A stretch of 64,000 nucleotides of DNA from CBDFHC01 sp965247585. GTDB lineage: Bacteria > Chloroflexota > Dehalococcoidia > Lucifugimonadales > GCA-2712585. The notes under the pieces are model-generated. The model did not search any database. It was not told the origin of the DNA and saw only the letters and a list, made by a program, of their open reading frames with translations. The position numbers and the translations under genes are program-made. The number at the start of each line of letters is the position of its first letter. Position 1 is the first letter of the stretch. Positions 26,040 through 36,600 of the stretch are shown one piece after another. The stretch spans positions 434,001-498,000 of the forward strand of contig CBDFHC010000004.1 in assembly GCA_965247585.1 (NCBI GenBank), in the 5' to 3' direction.

Positions 26040-26955
26040 TATGGGGGCAACACTCGACTTGTTAGAGGGTTACCCCCGATGGCACCGGGGCGCCGCCGGG
26101 GATGGATATTTTGGGAAGGGTTTCCCGTTCGCATTCGAGTGCCAATCAGCCAGGGCGGTGGTTGGCTGCTGCTAAGGGTTACAAATCGGAGGTTGGTGGT
26201 CCCCACTGTCCCGCCCAGGAAGGTTCTTAAAGTTTTTCTGAGGGACACCCTCAGACTCCCGACAGAGAGGCGGGGCCCCGCTGGACTCCACCTTGTTGGG
26301 TGTGTTTAAGGGGACGACGTGTCTATTGATGAGGGGCTCAGAGCTGGCGGGTAAATTGAGCTGGAACAGCGAAAGCGGACGCCAAGGTTGGATGTGCTCT
26401 CCCACCACACCCAGATTCTTCGATCCTCACGAACGGACTCAGAATGACATGGTGGGGGGCGGAATGCGGTATGGGCTCGTCCTTCGAGAGCCTCACGATG
26501 AGCGGGTTGGGAGCGAAGATAGGGTGTATTAAACCCATCACCGGAGCGCCTCGGGGGGTGCGGGGATGGGAGCGCGGAAGGTCTGTTTCCGAGGGGATCA
26601 AGCAAAGCGATGGGTATATCCACCACGATGGATTGCTAGTCGGAGGTTGGTGGTGCCCACCGTCCCGCCCAGGAAGGTTTTTAAAAGTTTTTCTGAGGGA
26701 CACCCTCAGACTCCGGCAGGGAGGCTGCGCCCCTTTGCACTCCCCCTTGTTGGGTGTGGTTAAGGGGACGACGTGTCTATTGATGAGGGGATCAGAGCTT
26801 GCGGGTAAATTGAGCTGGAACAGCGAAAGTGGGCGCCAAGGTTGGATGTGCTCTCCCACCACACCCAGATTCTTCGATCCTCACGGACGGACTCAGAATG
26901 ACATGGTGGGGGCGGAATGCGGTATGGGCTCGTCTTTCGAGAGCCTCAGGACAAC
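26040..26955 (+). repeat. Cluster of interspersed structured repeats
   Basis: Two core copies at 26150-26290 and 26595-26755, each followed by a long tail: GGGGACGACGTGTCTATTGATG, then CTCCCACCACACCCAGATTC, GGCGGAATGCGGTATGGGCTCG, TCGAGAGCCTCA. The two tails (about 26285-26510 and 26740-26955) are near-identical at about 457-bp spacing. The second tail ends abruptly inside the CTCAGGATGAGCGG motif, where serine-recombinase sequence begins. No real gene is present. Confidence 0.8.
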
Positions 26956-26959
26956 GTGC

Positions 26960-27552
26960 ACGCAATTGAACCCCGTCATCCCCGGTTGGAATCCCGCTTT
27001 CGATCACTACCCTGCCCTTGTCCACCGTGATCCGCTCCACCACCAGCCTTAGGAGCTGTTGCCGGTCCTCAAACGTCAGGTTGTCGAGCCCCTGCCCGAC
27101 CGTCTGACAAAACCGATCCGGGTTTTCAATGGCCCTTCTTGACTCCTCTTCGGTCCGCTTCCTTCTCTCCGTCTCCTTGACCGATCTTCCCATCTCCAGC
27201 TTTCTGGCCCTTAGCTTCTCCATCTCAGCTTTGTATCGAACCAGGTCCATGGCCTCGTTGACGTAGGCGTCGGTCACCCGGTCCTCTTGGCTCTTTGCGC
27301 GCTTCAGTGCCCCCTCCAATTGCTTCCTCTCGGGGTCCAGCGCATCACCGGAGCCTTCGCTGGCTAGCCGTCTCGCATATTCCCCCCCTCAGTAGCTTCG
27401 GTTGCCGCAGGGCTGAACTGAGTGCTCCCCATACCTCGTGTTCCAGAAGGTCGGCGGAGATAGACCCTGGATTGCATCGTTTGCCGGTGGAGCTTATTCC
27501 CGAATCGGTGTTGGTGCAACGATACCATTGGATACCATAGGGGTGTTAAGTC
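26960..27552 (-). pseudogene. Large serine recombinase, C-terminal fragment
   Basis: The minus frame from 27552 gives YRCTNTDSGISSTGKRCN and ISADLLEHEVW, the zinc-ribbon region of large serine recombinases. After a frame change in a run of seven G near 27390 come a coiled coil (MDLVRYKAEMEKLRARKLEM) and the terminal block LTFEDRQQLLRLVVERITVD. The catalytic resolvase domain is absent. The 3' end runs straight into a copy of the interspersed repeat, and the combined ORF continues to 26792. It is a dead remnant of an integrase from a phage or integrative element. Confidence 0.75.
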
Positions 27553-27961
27553 TACTCTAGGGTAGCCTACGAATGACTCTTCTAAGGGTGCTTATTCTGT
27601 TCCTAGATAGTCGATTTTCTCTAGACGCCCTAGGCGGACGCTCTAAGATATCAACTGTCCTCCTGTACGCCATATACCGGTAACATAGTCTGCGTGCCTG
27701 CCTAGACAGGCTGCCTACTTGTCCTGCCAGCCAACCTGCAAACCTACCCTGCGTGCCAGCGCTGAGGATGGGCGGCGGGTGGGTCGGTCTGACGGTCTAA
27801 AGGGGCCGCTAGGCAGTCCGTGCATCGGTCCGACGGACGGCCATGAAGAGTTTGCCAAGGTGTGTCCGAGTGTCCGTCCTACCGACGGACGGTCCGATGG
27901 GCGGAGGGCCAAAAAAGGGAACCCTTTATTACCACGATGCCAGACGGTGAGACGGGGGAGA
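27553..27961. other. Non-coding stretch with short inverted repeats
   Basis: No gene seen. 27560-27660 has several CTAGA/CTAGG-like words, and 27790-27900 contains clustered GACGGAC words forming CCGTCC-TACCGAC-GGACGG and related inverted repeats. It lies between a dead recombinase and an IS1182 element. It may be leftover attachment-site or plasmid sequence; this cannot be decided by reading. Confidence 0.4.
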
Positions 27962-29405
27962 GAGCCTGTCTCAAAAGCTTGCAGATATATGGAATTTGGC
28001 CGATCTTACTGGCGAGTGGGAAACATGTGACATCGGAGATTAGGTAGACGGCCGCTGGGGTGCGCTACTCAGTTGCTACCCGTTCATGGCATTGTGTAAT
28101 TAGATAGTGGCGTTAGTATCGAGGACGAACCTGGCGCCTGCCAGGAACCCCAGATCCGCCACAGAGTCCGCAGGTTGAAGGCCGTGGCCAGCAGCGCGAA
28201 CTCGGCTCGTACATTGGCCAGGCCTGTCAGCAGGAACCTCCGTGCGCCAAGCTGTTCTTTCAGAATCCCAAAGACCGGCTCGATCAACCCCTTACGCCTG
28301 GCGTACCACTGCTTAGCCATATCCGTGCCCATCCACTGCCGGTGCTTCCGGAGTAAGGCGTCGGCCGGCCCAATCCACAACGCACGTCCAGAATGCACGT
28401 CTTTGGTACAAACCCCGTATGCGGGGCAAGCGTGACACACGCTCCTTGAGGCACGATAGACTCGGAATGGTCCCGGAACTTTACCGTTGTTCCTGCGGAG
28501 ACCCCGGAAGGGAAGGCGTTGACCTTGCGGGCAGATGTAGCTGTCAGTGGTCTCATCGTAAATAAACCGGTCCTTGAAGTAGGGACCTTGCAACTCCTCG
28601 CGGTACCGCTCGGGCATCACCAAAGGTTGGCTTCTGCGCTCACCAACTTCAAGGTTCGCCGCGGTATGATGGCCTCCGTCCGCTAGGGTCACCGGAGCAC
28701 GCTCCCCCGTCGTTTCCTCTGCTTGTTGCAGAATGGGCACCAGTTGGCCAGAATCGGCGGCAGTATTCACCACATCGGCAGATGTAATCACCATACTTTT
28801 CCCGGCCGTTGTGGCGGTGGGCGACACCACCGCTTGAGCGTTGTAGCCCTGCGGCGTCATAGGTTCGATCTCCCGCGGAGTTGGCTGCCACCTTGGTACC
28901 GTCCACTGCCTGCACCGCCAGGTCAACCAGCCCCATTTCCACCGATATGGCCACCGTATATTGAAGCAGCCGACGCAAAGGTATCCTGTGCGACTGATAG
29001 AATCGCCACAGGGTGTTGTGGTCCGGGCGCTGCCAGCCCGTCAGCCAGAGGAAAGAGACCTGGTCTCGGCAGGCGGCCTCCGGCTTGCGGCAGGAGCGCA
29101 CCCCGGTCATAAACCCGTGCATCCAGATACTGAGCAAGACCTTTGGGTGGTAGGCGAGGGCACCCAAGGACTCCCCTTCGACGTCGATCTCCATCTCCAC
29201 CCAGATCCTCCGATCTAGTCCGTCCACGACCTCAGCCACAAATCGGGCGGGATGATCTCGCGGGAGTAATTCGTCAAGGCTAGGTGGAAGCAACCAACTT
29301 TGTTCACGATTTAAAGGGCGAAGCGGCATGGGCATCAGCTTCAACATGAGATGCCTCAGTTTTACGCGGCTCTTCCCTACTAACACCTCTTATTGAGACA
29401 GACTC
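27962..29405 (-). mobile_element. IS1182-family insertion sequence, defective
   Basis: 1,444 bp bounded by terminal inverted repeats: left GAGCCTGTCTCAAAAG (27962-27977) and, reading inward from the right end, GAGTCTGTCTCAATAAG (29405-29389). The tetranucleotide GAGA flanks both ends (27958-27961 and 29406-29409), a plausible target duplication. It carries one minus-strand transposase, broken by an internal deletion. It is inserted in the 3' part of a lipoprotein gene. Confidence 0.8.
28084..29386 (-). pseudogene. IS1182 family transposase, frame-disrupted
   Basis: Two overlapping frames. The first, 28649-29386, has LPPSLDELLPRDHPARFVAE, a Trp-rich middle and VQAVDGTKVAANSAGDRT (first catalytic Asp). 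The second, 28084-28926, has PQGYNAQAVVSP, VTLADGGHHTAANLE (second Asp), a Cys motif (CHACPAYGVC) and LIEPVFGILKEQLGARRFLL (Glu). In intact relatives roughly 80 residues separate the ANSA-GDRT and GYNAQAVV blocks; here they overlap, so an internal deletion with a frame change explains the break. A programmed frameshift is unlikely. Confidence 0.8.
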
Positions 29406-29796
29406 GAGAGTTCGACTCCACCTGAAACACGAGCTGGTAGTGGTGGTGGCGGCCTGCGCCTGGAGCCAGCGTTGGAATTGGTGTAAGCGTGCTGGCAGTA
29501 GTGGGCGCCCTTGTTGGTAGTGTACTGTTTGAAGAGATTGGCGCCTGGGTCTTCGTTTTGATTGCATCGGGAGGCGCGCTAGTGGCCGGCGTATGGGTTG
29601 TAGTTGGCCTAAGCTCAGTGGGGGGCTCTCCCACGCGGGAAGCTGTAACGGTAGCAGTCACAGGGATGGATGTAGCCGTGGCAGAGGGCTTCGGCTCCTG
29701 TCTTGAGCACCCGGTCGCCAATACAGTAAGCAAAACCAACGGGATGAATAGGCTCCAGGCCATAGGTCCTGAAAGAGGAGGGGGCCTGTTTATCAT
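29406..29796 (-). pseudogene. Thr/Pro-rich lipoprotein, 3' end interrupted by IS1182
   Basis: From ATG 29796 (GAGAGG 7 nt upstream): signal peptide with lipobox LLTVLATGC (Cys30), then a low-complexity Thr/Ser/Pro/Ala linker and the segment HHYQLVFQVESNSRV, after which the frame enters the IS and stops. Removing the IS and one GAGA gives a frame that ends about a dozen codons later, so the original protein may have been short or already truncated. It would be exported and lipid-anchored. It is divergent from the metallopeptidase gene, with about 140 bp between starts. Confidence 0.65.
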
Positions 29797-29937
29797 CACA
29801 GCACCTCTCACCGATTTTGCCTTACCTGCGTAGGAAGGCCTCCGGAGCTACCGACTCCAGAGGCCTTCTCTCAGAAGCTAGCGCACGGGAACAGAAGATT
29901 GTACCGTATGTCTGTCAACCAAAAGGCGAAGGGAATC

Positions 29938-31722
29938 ATGCGCTTTGGTGGAAGTATGAGCCTCCTGTGGGTCGTGTTGATTTTACCTGTTGGACTGGCC
30001 TCTATACTCGCCTGTAGTACAAGCGATGCTCCGTCGAAGGATGGCGACGCGACGCCAGAGGTCAGGGCGACGGCCGAGCCACCAGAACAAACGCCTCCAA
30101 TCGTCGATTCCACCGACCTTCCAGCCACGCCAACCAAGTCCCCGACCGCGATTACGATCGATCCGCCTTCGCAACAGGCGGAGCCGGCTAGATTCGATGC
30201 GGGACCGCTGTTGCGCGCCCTAGATGAGGGGCAAATCACTGAGGCGGAGAACTGGTTATTCCAGACTTACGCGCTGTTCGGCATTACCGACCTGATTCCA
30301 GAAGAGTTCAGAACCGGTGCGTCACCCGGTATGCAAAGAGTTCCACCTTCCCACGACGCGCCTACTATGGTACTCAAGAACTGGGGCAAGCTGCCTCCAG
30401 AGGCACAAGACCGGTTGCAACCGCTGTTGGAATGGCCATACCTGGAAAATTCGGGGGCCAGCCGGACTACGCAGTCCCGGGGAGGGTTTGGCCTGTTAGC
30501 CGCACCCCTTCCTGGGCCATCAGCGGACAGCATGACGGTTGAGGAGATAATGGACGCGCCTCAATTTTGTATGGGGCCGTCATATCCGTTAGGGCCGTCA
30601 TCTCCGGTTGTCACTTTGTGCTACGGCCCGCCCTCGGGAGACCTTGCCCCGAGTGTGAGCGAGATATTCGCTGGCATCGAAGTTTTGGCGGCGGCGGCGC
30701 TGGCCATTCCCAAGTTTATCGAGCTGTTGGATCTGGGCGGTTATTTCGCCAACAACCATCCTCGGATATTGGTTCAAATGTCCGTTGAAAGCGCGGCCCT
30801 GGGTGGTGAGGAAGGGCTATACGTAGGCGGCGTCACTCCTGCCACCACCGAAATACCAGACTGGGCTCCCTACGCCATCGGGCCGCCCACCTGCGCCATC
30901 TGGTTGTTTGCCCCCGTTCCCCCTGTCCCTATTAAAGTGACTTTTGTACATGAGCTAGTCCATTGCATGCAAAACTTTAAAGAAGTTCCCATTGGGGTTC
31001 GCTGGCTTCGGGAGGGCTCGGCGACGTGGTCGGAGTACATGATTTATAGAGATGACAATTACGAGTTGCCCGGCCTGGAAGGATGGGTGGCATTCCCGGA
31101 ATGCCCATTTAAAATGCGCTCATACAGCGCGGGCTACGCTTTCATGTACGCCAATCTTTATGGCTCGGCTAATCCCCAAGCCGGTGAGGTCCAGGTTGGC
31201 GCCATGCTTCGGGCTACCGCGGTCCCAGGCGTCGATCCCATAGACCAACTCAACGTGCTGATGCCGGCCGATTTTGAGGACAAGTGGCACCAGGTTTCCG
31301 TAATGGCCTTCAACCAGGACCCACCGGTGACGGTGATGAATTATGGTCGCGAAGTAGATGGGTTGCCTGCTGAGCCGAATTTGATTCAGCTCATGGAAAA
31401 CCAGAACGCAACGATCACTAGTGAAATGTCAGACTATAGCCATTTGCTCCAAAGCATGGAGTTTGCAACCCAAGCCACCCCGGAGTTCAGCCGCCTGGCC
31501 TTGGACCTGTCTCAGATCAACCCAAGCGAATTCCTCGTCACCGCCCTGGTCCAGCTTGAAAACGGCCAGTGGGAAGAGCCTGAGCAGCTCACCGGACCGA
31601 AAAAGGTCTACTGCAGGATGTGGCTGGGCCCCTGCAAACAGGAAGTAGCCGAAACCGACGTCAAAGACTTTAAGAGAATTTCCCTGGTGATAACCAACAT
31701 CACCACCGATTCCAAAACCCTA
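29938..31722 (+). pseudogene. Secreted zinc metallopeptidase lipoprotein, 5' part (split by IS630)
   Basis: Starts at ATG 29938, preceded by GAAGGGAATC; ATG 29908 is in frame but lacks a ribosome binding site. Lipobox LASILAC (Cys26), then a Thr/Pro/Glu linker and a globular region. The zinc site is TFVHELVHCMQNF (His338, Glu339, His342) with a downstream Glu359 in LREGSATWSEYM, the HExxH-plus-EGxAxW gluzincin pattern. Translation is interrupted after TTDSKTL at codon CTA 31720-31722 by an IS630 copy; the 3' part resumes at 32945. The interrupted ORF adds 51 IS-encoded residues. Confidence 0.78.
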
Positions 31723-31814
31723 GTACTCAGTCAACTCGGTTTTGGTAATTGTTTAAGAAAACGTCTAAGGTTGCTACCCTTTTTTAGGAGTGTTGACGTA
31801 GGAGGGTGGCAGCC

Positions 31815-32285
31815 ATGGGACGAGAACGGTATGTGGTCCGGTTGGAAAGGGAAGAACGAGACCAGTTGGAACGACTGATTCGCGGGGGAAAGAGCCCAGC
31901 GCGAAAGGTTGCCCGGGCCCGTATTCTGCTAAAGGCAGATACGGGCTGGGGGGTGATGCGCATCGTGGAGGCGCTGGACACGTCTGCGGGTACGGTGTGC
32001 CGTACCAAGCGGCGGTACCTGGAGGGAGGACTGAAGCGGGCCTTGGAGGAAGATCCTCGGCCAGGACATCCGACCAAACTGGATGAGCGGGGGGAAGCGC
32101 ACCTGATTGCCCTGGCGTGCAGCGAGGCCCCTCCAGGCCATGACCACTGGACCCTGCGGCTCCTGGCAAACAAGGTGGTGGAGTTGGGGCTGGCGCCCTC
32201 CATGTCCCACGAGGGAATTCGCAAGCGGTTGAAAAAAACAGTCTCAAGCCGTGGCAGAAGAAGGAGTGGTGTATTCCCCAGGTGA
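31815..32285 (+). CDS. IS630 transposase, N-terminal (helix-turn-helix) frame
   Basis: 156 residues from ATG 31815 (GGAGGG 8 nt upstream). It carries the DNA-binding helix-turn-helix region of IS630 transposases: ARILLKADTGWGVMRIVEAL, TSAGTVCRTKRRYLEGG and DPRPGHPTKLDE. The frame diverges at TTG-AAAAAAA-C (A7 at 32232-32238); a -1 shift there continues KNSLKPWQKKEWCIPQ into the catalytic frame at 32282-32929, matching intact family members. So this is half of one enzyme made by programmed frameshifting. Confidence 0.85.
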   Translation: MGRERYVVRLEREERDQLERLIRGGKSPARKVARARILLKADTGWGVMRIVEALDTSAGTVCRTKRRYLEGGLKRALEEDPRPGHPTKLDERGEAHLIALACSEAPPGHDHWTLRLLANKVVELGLAPSMSHEGIRKRLKKTVSSRGRRRSGVFPR

Positions 32286-32929
32286 GCGCCGAGTTTGTGG
32301 CGTGTATGGAGGATGTGCTGGACCTTTACGCGGAACCCTATGACCCAGAGCGCCCGGTGGTCTGTTTCGACGAGACCTCCAAGCAGTTGCTGGCGGAAAA
32401 GAGGTCTCCGATCCCGCCCAAGCCGGCACGACGGGAGCGATACGATTACGAGTACCAGCGCAATGGCACCCGAAACCTGTTCATGCTGTGCGAGCCCCTG
32501 GCGGGCTGGAGGCATGTGGCAGTGACCGAACGTCGTACCATGGTGGACTTCGCTCAGCAGATGCGGTGGCTGGCCGATGAAGCTTACCCAGCGTCCGAGA
32601 AGATCCGGGTGGTGCTGGACAACCTCAACACCCACAAACCAGCTTCCCTCTACGAAACCTTCGAGCCCAAGGAGGCTAGGCGAATACGCAAACGCTTGGA
32701 GTTTCACTACACTCCCAAGCACGGTAGTTGGCTCAACATGGCAGAGATCGAGTTCAGTGTCTTGGCCAGGCGAGTCCTGCGCCGGCGTATTGCCGATGAA
32801 GAGACTTTGAGTGGCGAGATCGCGGCCCTGGAGGCAGAACGAAACCAAGCCGGAGCAACCATTGACTGGAGATTCTCCACTGTGGACGCCCGAGTCAAGC
32901 TTCACCATCTCTATCCTGCCAACAATTAG
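32282..32929 (+). CDS. IS630 transposase, DDE catalytic frame
   Basis: 215 residues in the -1 frame relative to the first ORF. The DDE triad is visible: CFDETSKQL (Asp), VVLDNLNTHKP (Asp) and SWLNMAEIEFSVLARR (Glu), with the 35-residue D-E spacing of this superfamily. The GTG at 32282 overlaps the upstream stop (GTGA), but expression as a frameshift fusion is more likely than independent initiation. All catalytic residues are intact, and the second copy is identical, so this IS was recently active. Confidence 0.85.
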   Translation: MSAEFVACMEDVLDLYAEPYDPERPVVCFDETSKQLLAEKRSPIPPKPARRERYDYEYQRNGTRNLFMLCEPLAGWRHVAVTERRTMVDFAQQMRWLADEAYPASEKIRVVLDNLNTHKPASLYETFEPKEARRIRKRLEFHYTPKHGSWLNMAEIEFSVLARRVLRRRIADEETLSGEIAALEAERNQAGATIDWRFSTVDARVKLHHLYPANN

Positions 32930-32944
32930 GTTGACTGAGTACTA

Positions 32945-33520
32945 GTGATTCCCTGGAGCACCAATAATCCGAGGCTACACGGCAGATGGAAGAGGACCGC
33001 GGATTTGACCGTCTTCCCGGGCCGACAGTTCTCCGTCCTCGCCACCGAGCTCATGTTCGACGAAGAGCAGAATCCAACCTCGATGATCGAGGACACGGCT
33101 ACATATGAGGTCACTGGAGATTTGAACGGCGTGATCTCGACTTCCGTGGGATCAGTGGGGTGGGAATTTAAATGCAACGACGAGGCGGCAGGAGGCTACC
33201 TAGCGGGGGAGTACCAGGCTCCGGTCTCACCAGATTATGATCTTGGATCCATTGACCGCCTCAACGTTTCCGGGGTCATCGGGTATGATGTAACAAGTGG
33301 CGGGGAAATCGTTGAGTGGCACGCCAAATGTCTCTATGTAACTGAGGGTGCCGTGGGAGCAAACGAGACCTTAGCGGCGGTCCCCCACACCCCTGTTTTG
33401 GCGTCACCCACGCTGCGGGTGGGATTCGAAATTGTGGATGATGACACTCTCATCATCCAAATTCCCGATGTCTCCATAAGCGGGATACAGCGCGTGTACG
33501 TATACGACAGAATTCAATAG
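32945..33520 (+). pseudogene. Secreted zinc metallopeptidase lipoprotein, 3' part (split by IS630)
   Basis: 190 codons that continue the frame of 29938-31722 when the IS and one CTAG are removed: ...TTDSKTL + VIPWSTNNPRLHG. The region is a beta-rich domain (HGRWKRTADLTVFPGRQF, EEQNPTSMIEDTATYEV, VSISGIQRVYVYD) and ends at a normal stop. The rebuilt protein is about 787 residues. On its own this ORF starts at a GTG with no ribosome binding site, so it is probably not translated. Confidence 0.75.
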
Positions 33521-33687
33521 TCCATGGCCTTTTCTAATGGCGCCAACGTGGGGACCAAGACGCTAGAGCCTGTTTTGTTCAAGGCGGCAATGTAATGGGT
33601 TAGCCGGCAGGCTGGACCGCCGTTGCGACTCATGAATAACGGTAGAAAGGGCAAGTACGGGTCAAAGTTAAAGGAGAAAGCCGCGGG

Positions 33688-36600
33688 CTAGTTGTGGGCG
33701 AGCTTCAGGCTCTTGTTCATGGCGTCATAGTAGGCGATGTACACCGAGCCGGAATCGTGCACCTGTATGCTGCTGTACTGTCCCACGTCTTCACCAACGA
33801 GACCATCAACAACTTGGGGATACCATGTCCAGCTACCGCCTCCGGAGTCCTCCTCGCCTAACGCGTATTTGAGGGCGTTGTTGGTATTGGTGGAGAGGTA
33901 GTAAGAAACGTGGATGTTGTTGTCCCCGTCTATGTCCATACTGGTGTGTCCCCCAGATGGCCCCAGGTAGTCGACCTGTTCCGTTTCCCAATCCCATTGA
34001 TCGGCGGCGGCATCCCAAGTTGCCCAGGCGTGTTCCCAGAAATTACCGCGTGTATAAACAATATGGGGGTTTCCATCGGAATCCAGGGCCAGGGAGGAGT
34101 ACTTGCCCGCGGAACTCCCGGAGCGAATTTCAACAATCGCCCACTGCCATACAGCATTCGCCGCATCCCAGGTCCCCCAGGCGTGCTTCAGTTTACCGAG
34201 GCCGCTTGGACTATAGTAGGAGATGTGCAGTGAGCCATCCGAAGCCACCGCGATGCTGGTGTACTGCCCTGTGTTGCCTTCCGAGTCCACTACCTCATCG
34301 GCCCAGGTCCATTGAGAGCCAGTCAGTGTCCCCCAGGCGTGCTTCAGGTGATTGTTGGTTGCGTCATAGTAGGCGATATGGGGCACGCCATCTTTCCCTA
34401 CAGCGATGCTGGAGAACTGACCAACGGTGTCAACCCCATCTGGAACGGATAATGTCCATCCTCCTCCGCTAGGAGGCTCCCAGGCGTGGCCCAAGTCGGA
34501 GCCTGGCAGTTGGTATGAAATGTGCTTATGGTCGAGGGGCGAGAGAGCTATATCCATATTCGCCGCATTGCTGGATGGCGTCACCAGTTCTGTGAGTCCA
34601 GGGCCAGTGGTGGAATAGAGTCTATATAACAGATCGTTGTCCGTGTCGTCGAAGTAGGAAATATGGAACTCCTCGCCGCCGTTGTAGGCCATGCTGGCAA
34701 ACTTCCCCACATCGTTGGCACTGTTATCAATCGTCTCAACGGTCCACGACGAGGCGAATCCGGTATCGGCAGCATTCCAACCGATTGCGGTGCCGTAGGT
34801 CGCAATAACGCCATACTCGTACAGCGTATTTTGTACAGTTGAAGTGTCGTCGTAGGTAGAAGTTTGGAAGTATCCAGAGCTCTGGACCGTGCCAATGACG
34901 GCAAAGGGAAGACCTGTTCCAACGCCGTCCACCGTGTCTCTGCGGTAGACTGTGAAGGCTACGTCTGGGGCCAAGAATGCGTGATTTAGAGATGTTCCCG
35001 ACAGGTCATTGTAGATCACTTGGGGCAGTTGGTTCGCGTCAATAGCAAGGCTGGTCCATTGGCCGGTGGTGCCCGTGAAGTCTAGAATATCGGTGTTCCA
35101 TTCGCCTGTGGTGAAGTTTTTCCAAGCAAACTTGAGAGCCGCGGTGTCCACATCGTAGTAGGAGATTTGTACCGTGTGGCTGGTCGGAAAGGCTCCAACT
35201 GCGACGCTGGAGAACCATTCCACGTTTGCGCTTTCGTCGACCACCTCCACGTTCCAACTCCCTGAAGTGGATGACGCCTGCTTCCATGCGTGCATCAGGC
35301 GCTGATTGCCCCAGTCATGGTATGAGACGTGCAACATGAAACCGAAAGTTGCGCTCTTGAATGCGACGCTCACGTTGGAGCCAACCTGGCCGGAATCGAT
35401 GACTTCAAGTTGCCAGGAACCGTTCTGAGGCTTCCAAGCGTGAGTCAGTCCTCCGGTAGACGCGGTTTCAAACACCGCATGCACGGTGTTGTTAGCACCC
35501 AGGGCCGCGGCGACGAATTGATGCATTGGGGCAACCGTCTCCAATTGCCACGTGCTGGAGGACGAGGCCTTCCAGGCATGTCTAAGACCGCTGGCCCCAG
35601 GATAGAGGATGTGAACTACGCCGCTTGCTTCCACGCTGAGACTAGTCGACTGGAGGGAGCTCTTAGGGTCCGAGGAAACCACTTCGGTATTCCAGGTCCC
35701 TGATGGGGATTTCCATGCGTATTTGATCTGGTTGGCGGCACTATCAAAGTAGGACGCGTGCAACGTGTCGTCGGCATCGATGGCCAGATCGGTGAACATT
35801 CCCACGTTTTCCTCGCCGTCGGCGACCTCTGATTCCCAGCATCCGCCGGGGGACTTCCAGCCATGCATCAATTGCCCGCCTCCAGGCAATTGGCGGCGAT
35901 ACACGGCGTGAAGGGTGTCGTCGTTGGCAATTGCAAGGGATCCAAAGGCGCCGTCCGACCCTCCGGATTGGTTGATAGCGGTCTGCCATGCAAATGGCCC
36001 GATCCACGACAAGGAAACCCTATCCATGAATGTCCCGTCGCTAGCCTGAAAGTTGCGCGGGGCCCCAACCGACACGGGTCCGCAGTCGATGGGTGGGGTC
36101 ACACCAGCGACAGCAAAGGACTGCGGACCCTGGGGCAGGTTGCCGGGATTTGCCGATACCTGAACCGTCCACGTGCCGGCCATTGGATTGAGCACAGAAA
36201 CCTGCTCTACGTTATTCACATCGTCGTTGCCACCGTCCCGCACCGCCGGCAGACCCGGATTGGCCATGCCCCCCAGAATCCATGGCGTGAACTGGGTTGC
36301 ATTGGGAGCAATCAAACGGAGGTCCAAGTCATTTACCAGAGTCTGAGTGGCCGCCCAGAGCGCCGGTGGAGGATCGTCCCATGCCAGCGTCAGGTGTATC
36401 TCAGTCTGCCCCGCCGGGACATAAATGGTTTGGGTCCACGCATTGATCACCCCGGTCGCGCCCAGCTCGTTCTGGACCAGGCCGCCCTGCTGCAGCAGCT
36501 CCACGGCGGCCTGGGCGTCGACAATGCCCCAGCCGGTGGCGTAATCCGGACCCTCTGTTGATTGGTCAATGCCTTCCACGTCTTGGGCCGTTTGAATAAG

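Larger units (their letters stand above)
31723..32942 (+). mobile_element. IS630-family insertion sequence, copy 1
   Basis: 1,220 bp with perfect 13-bp terminal repeats GTACTCAGTCAAC / GTTGACTGAGTAC, flanked by TA within CTAG on both sides (31720-31723, 32942-32945), as expected for Tc1/mariner-type TA target duplication. It encodes a transposase in two frames joined by an A7 slippery run. A second copy at 62735-63954 encodes identical proteins. It sits inside the metallopeptidase lipoprotein gene, same orientation. Confidence 0.92.

Noticed and set aside
27715..27912. Arg/Ser/Pro-rich minus ORF over GACGGAC-word region
   Set aside because: Composition follows the short inverted repeats rather than protein coding.
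31784..32908. 374-codon minus ORF in IS630 (and its twin at 62796-63920)
   Set aside because: Antisense to the transposase; no family features.
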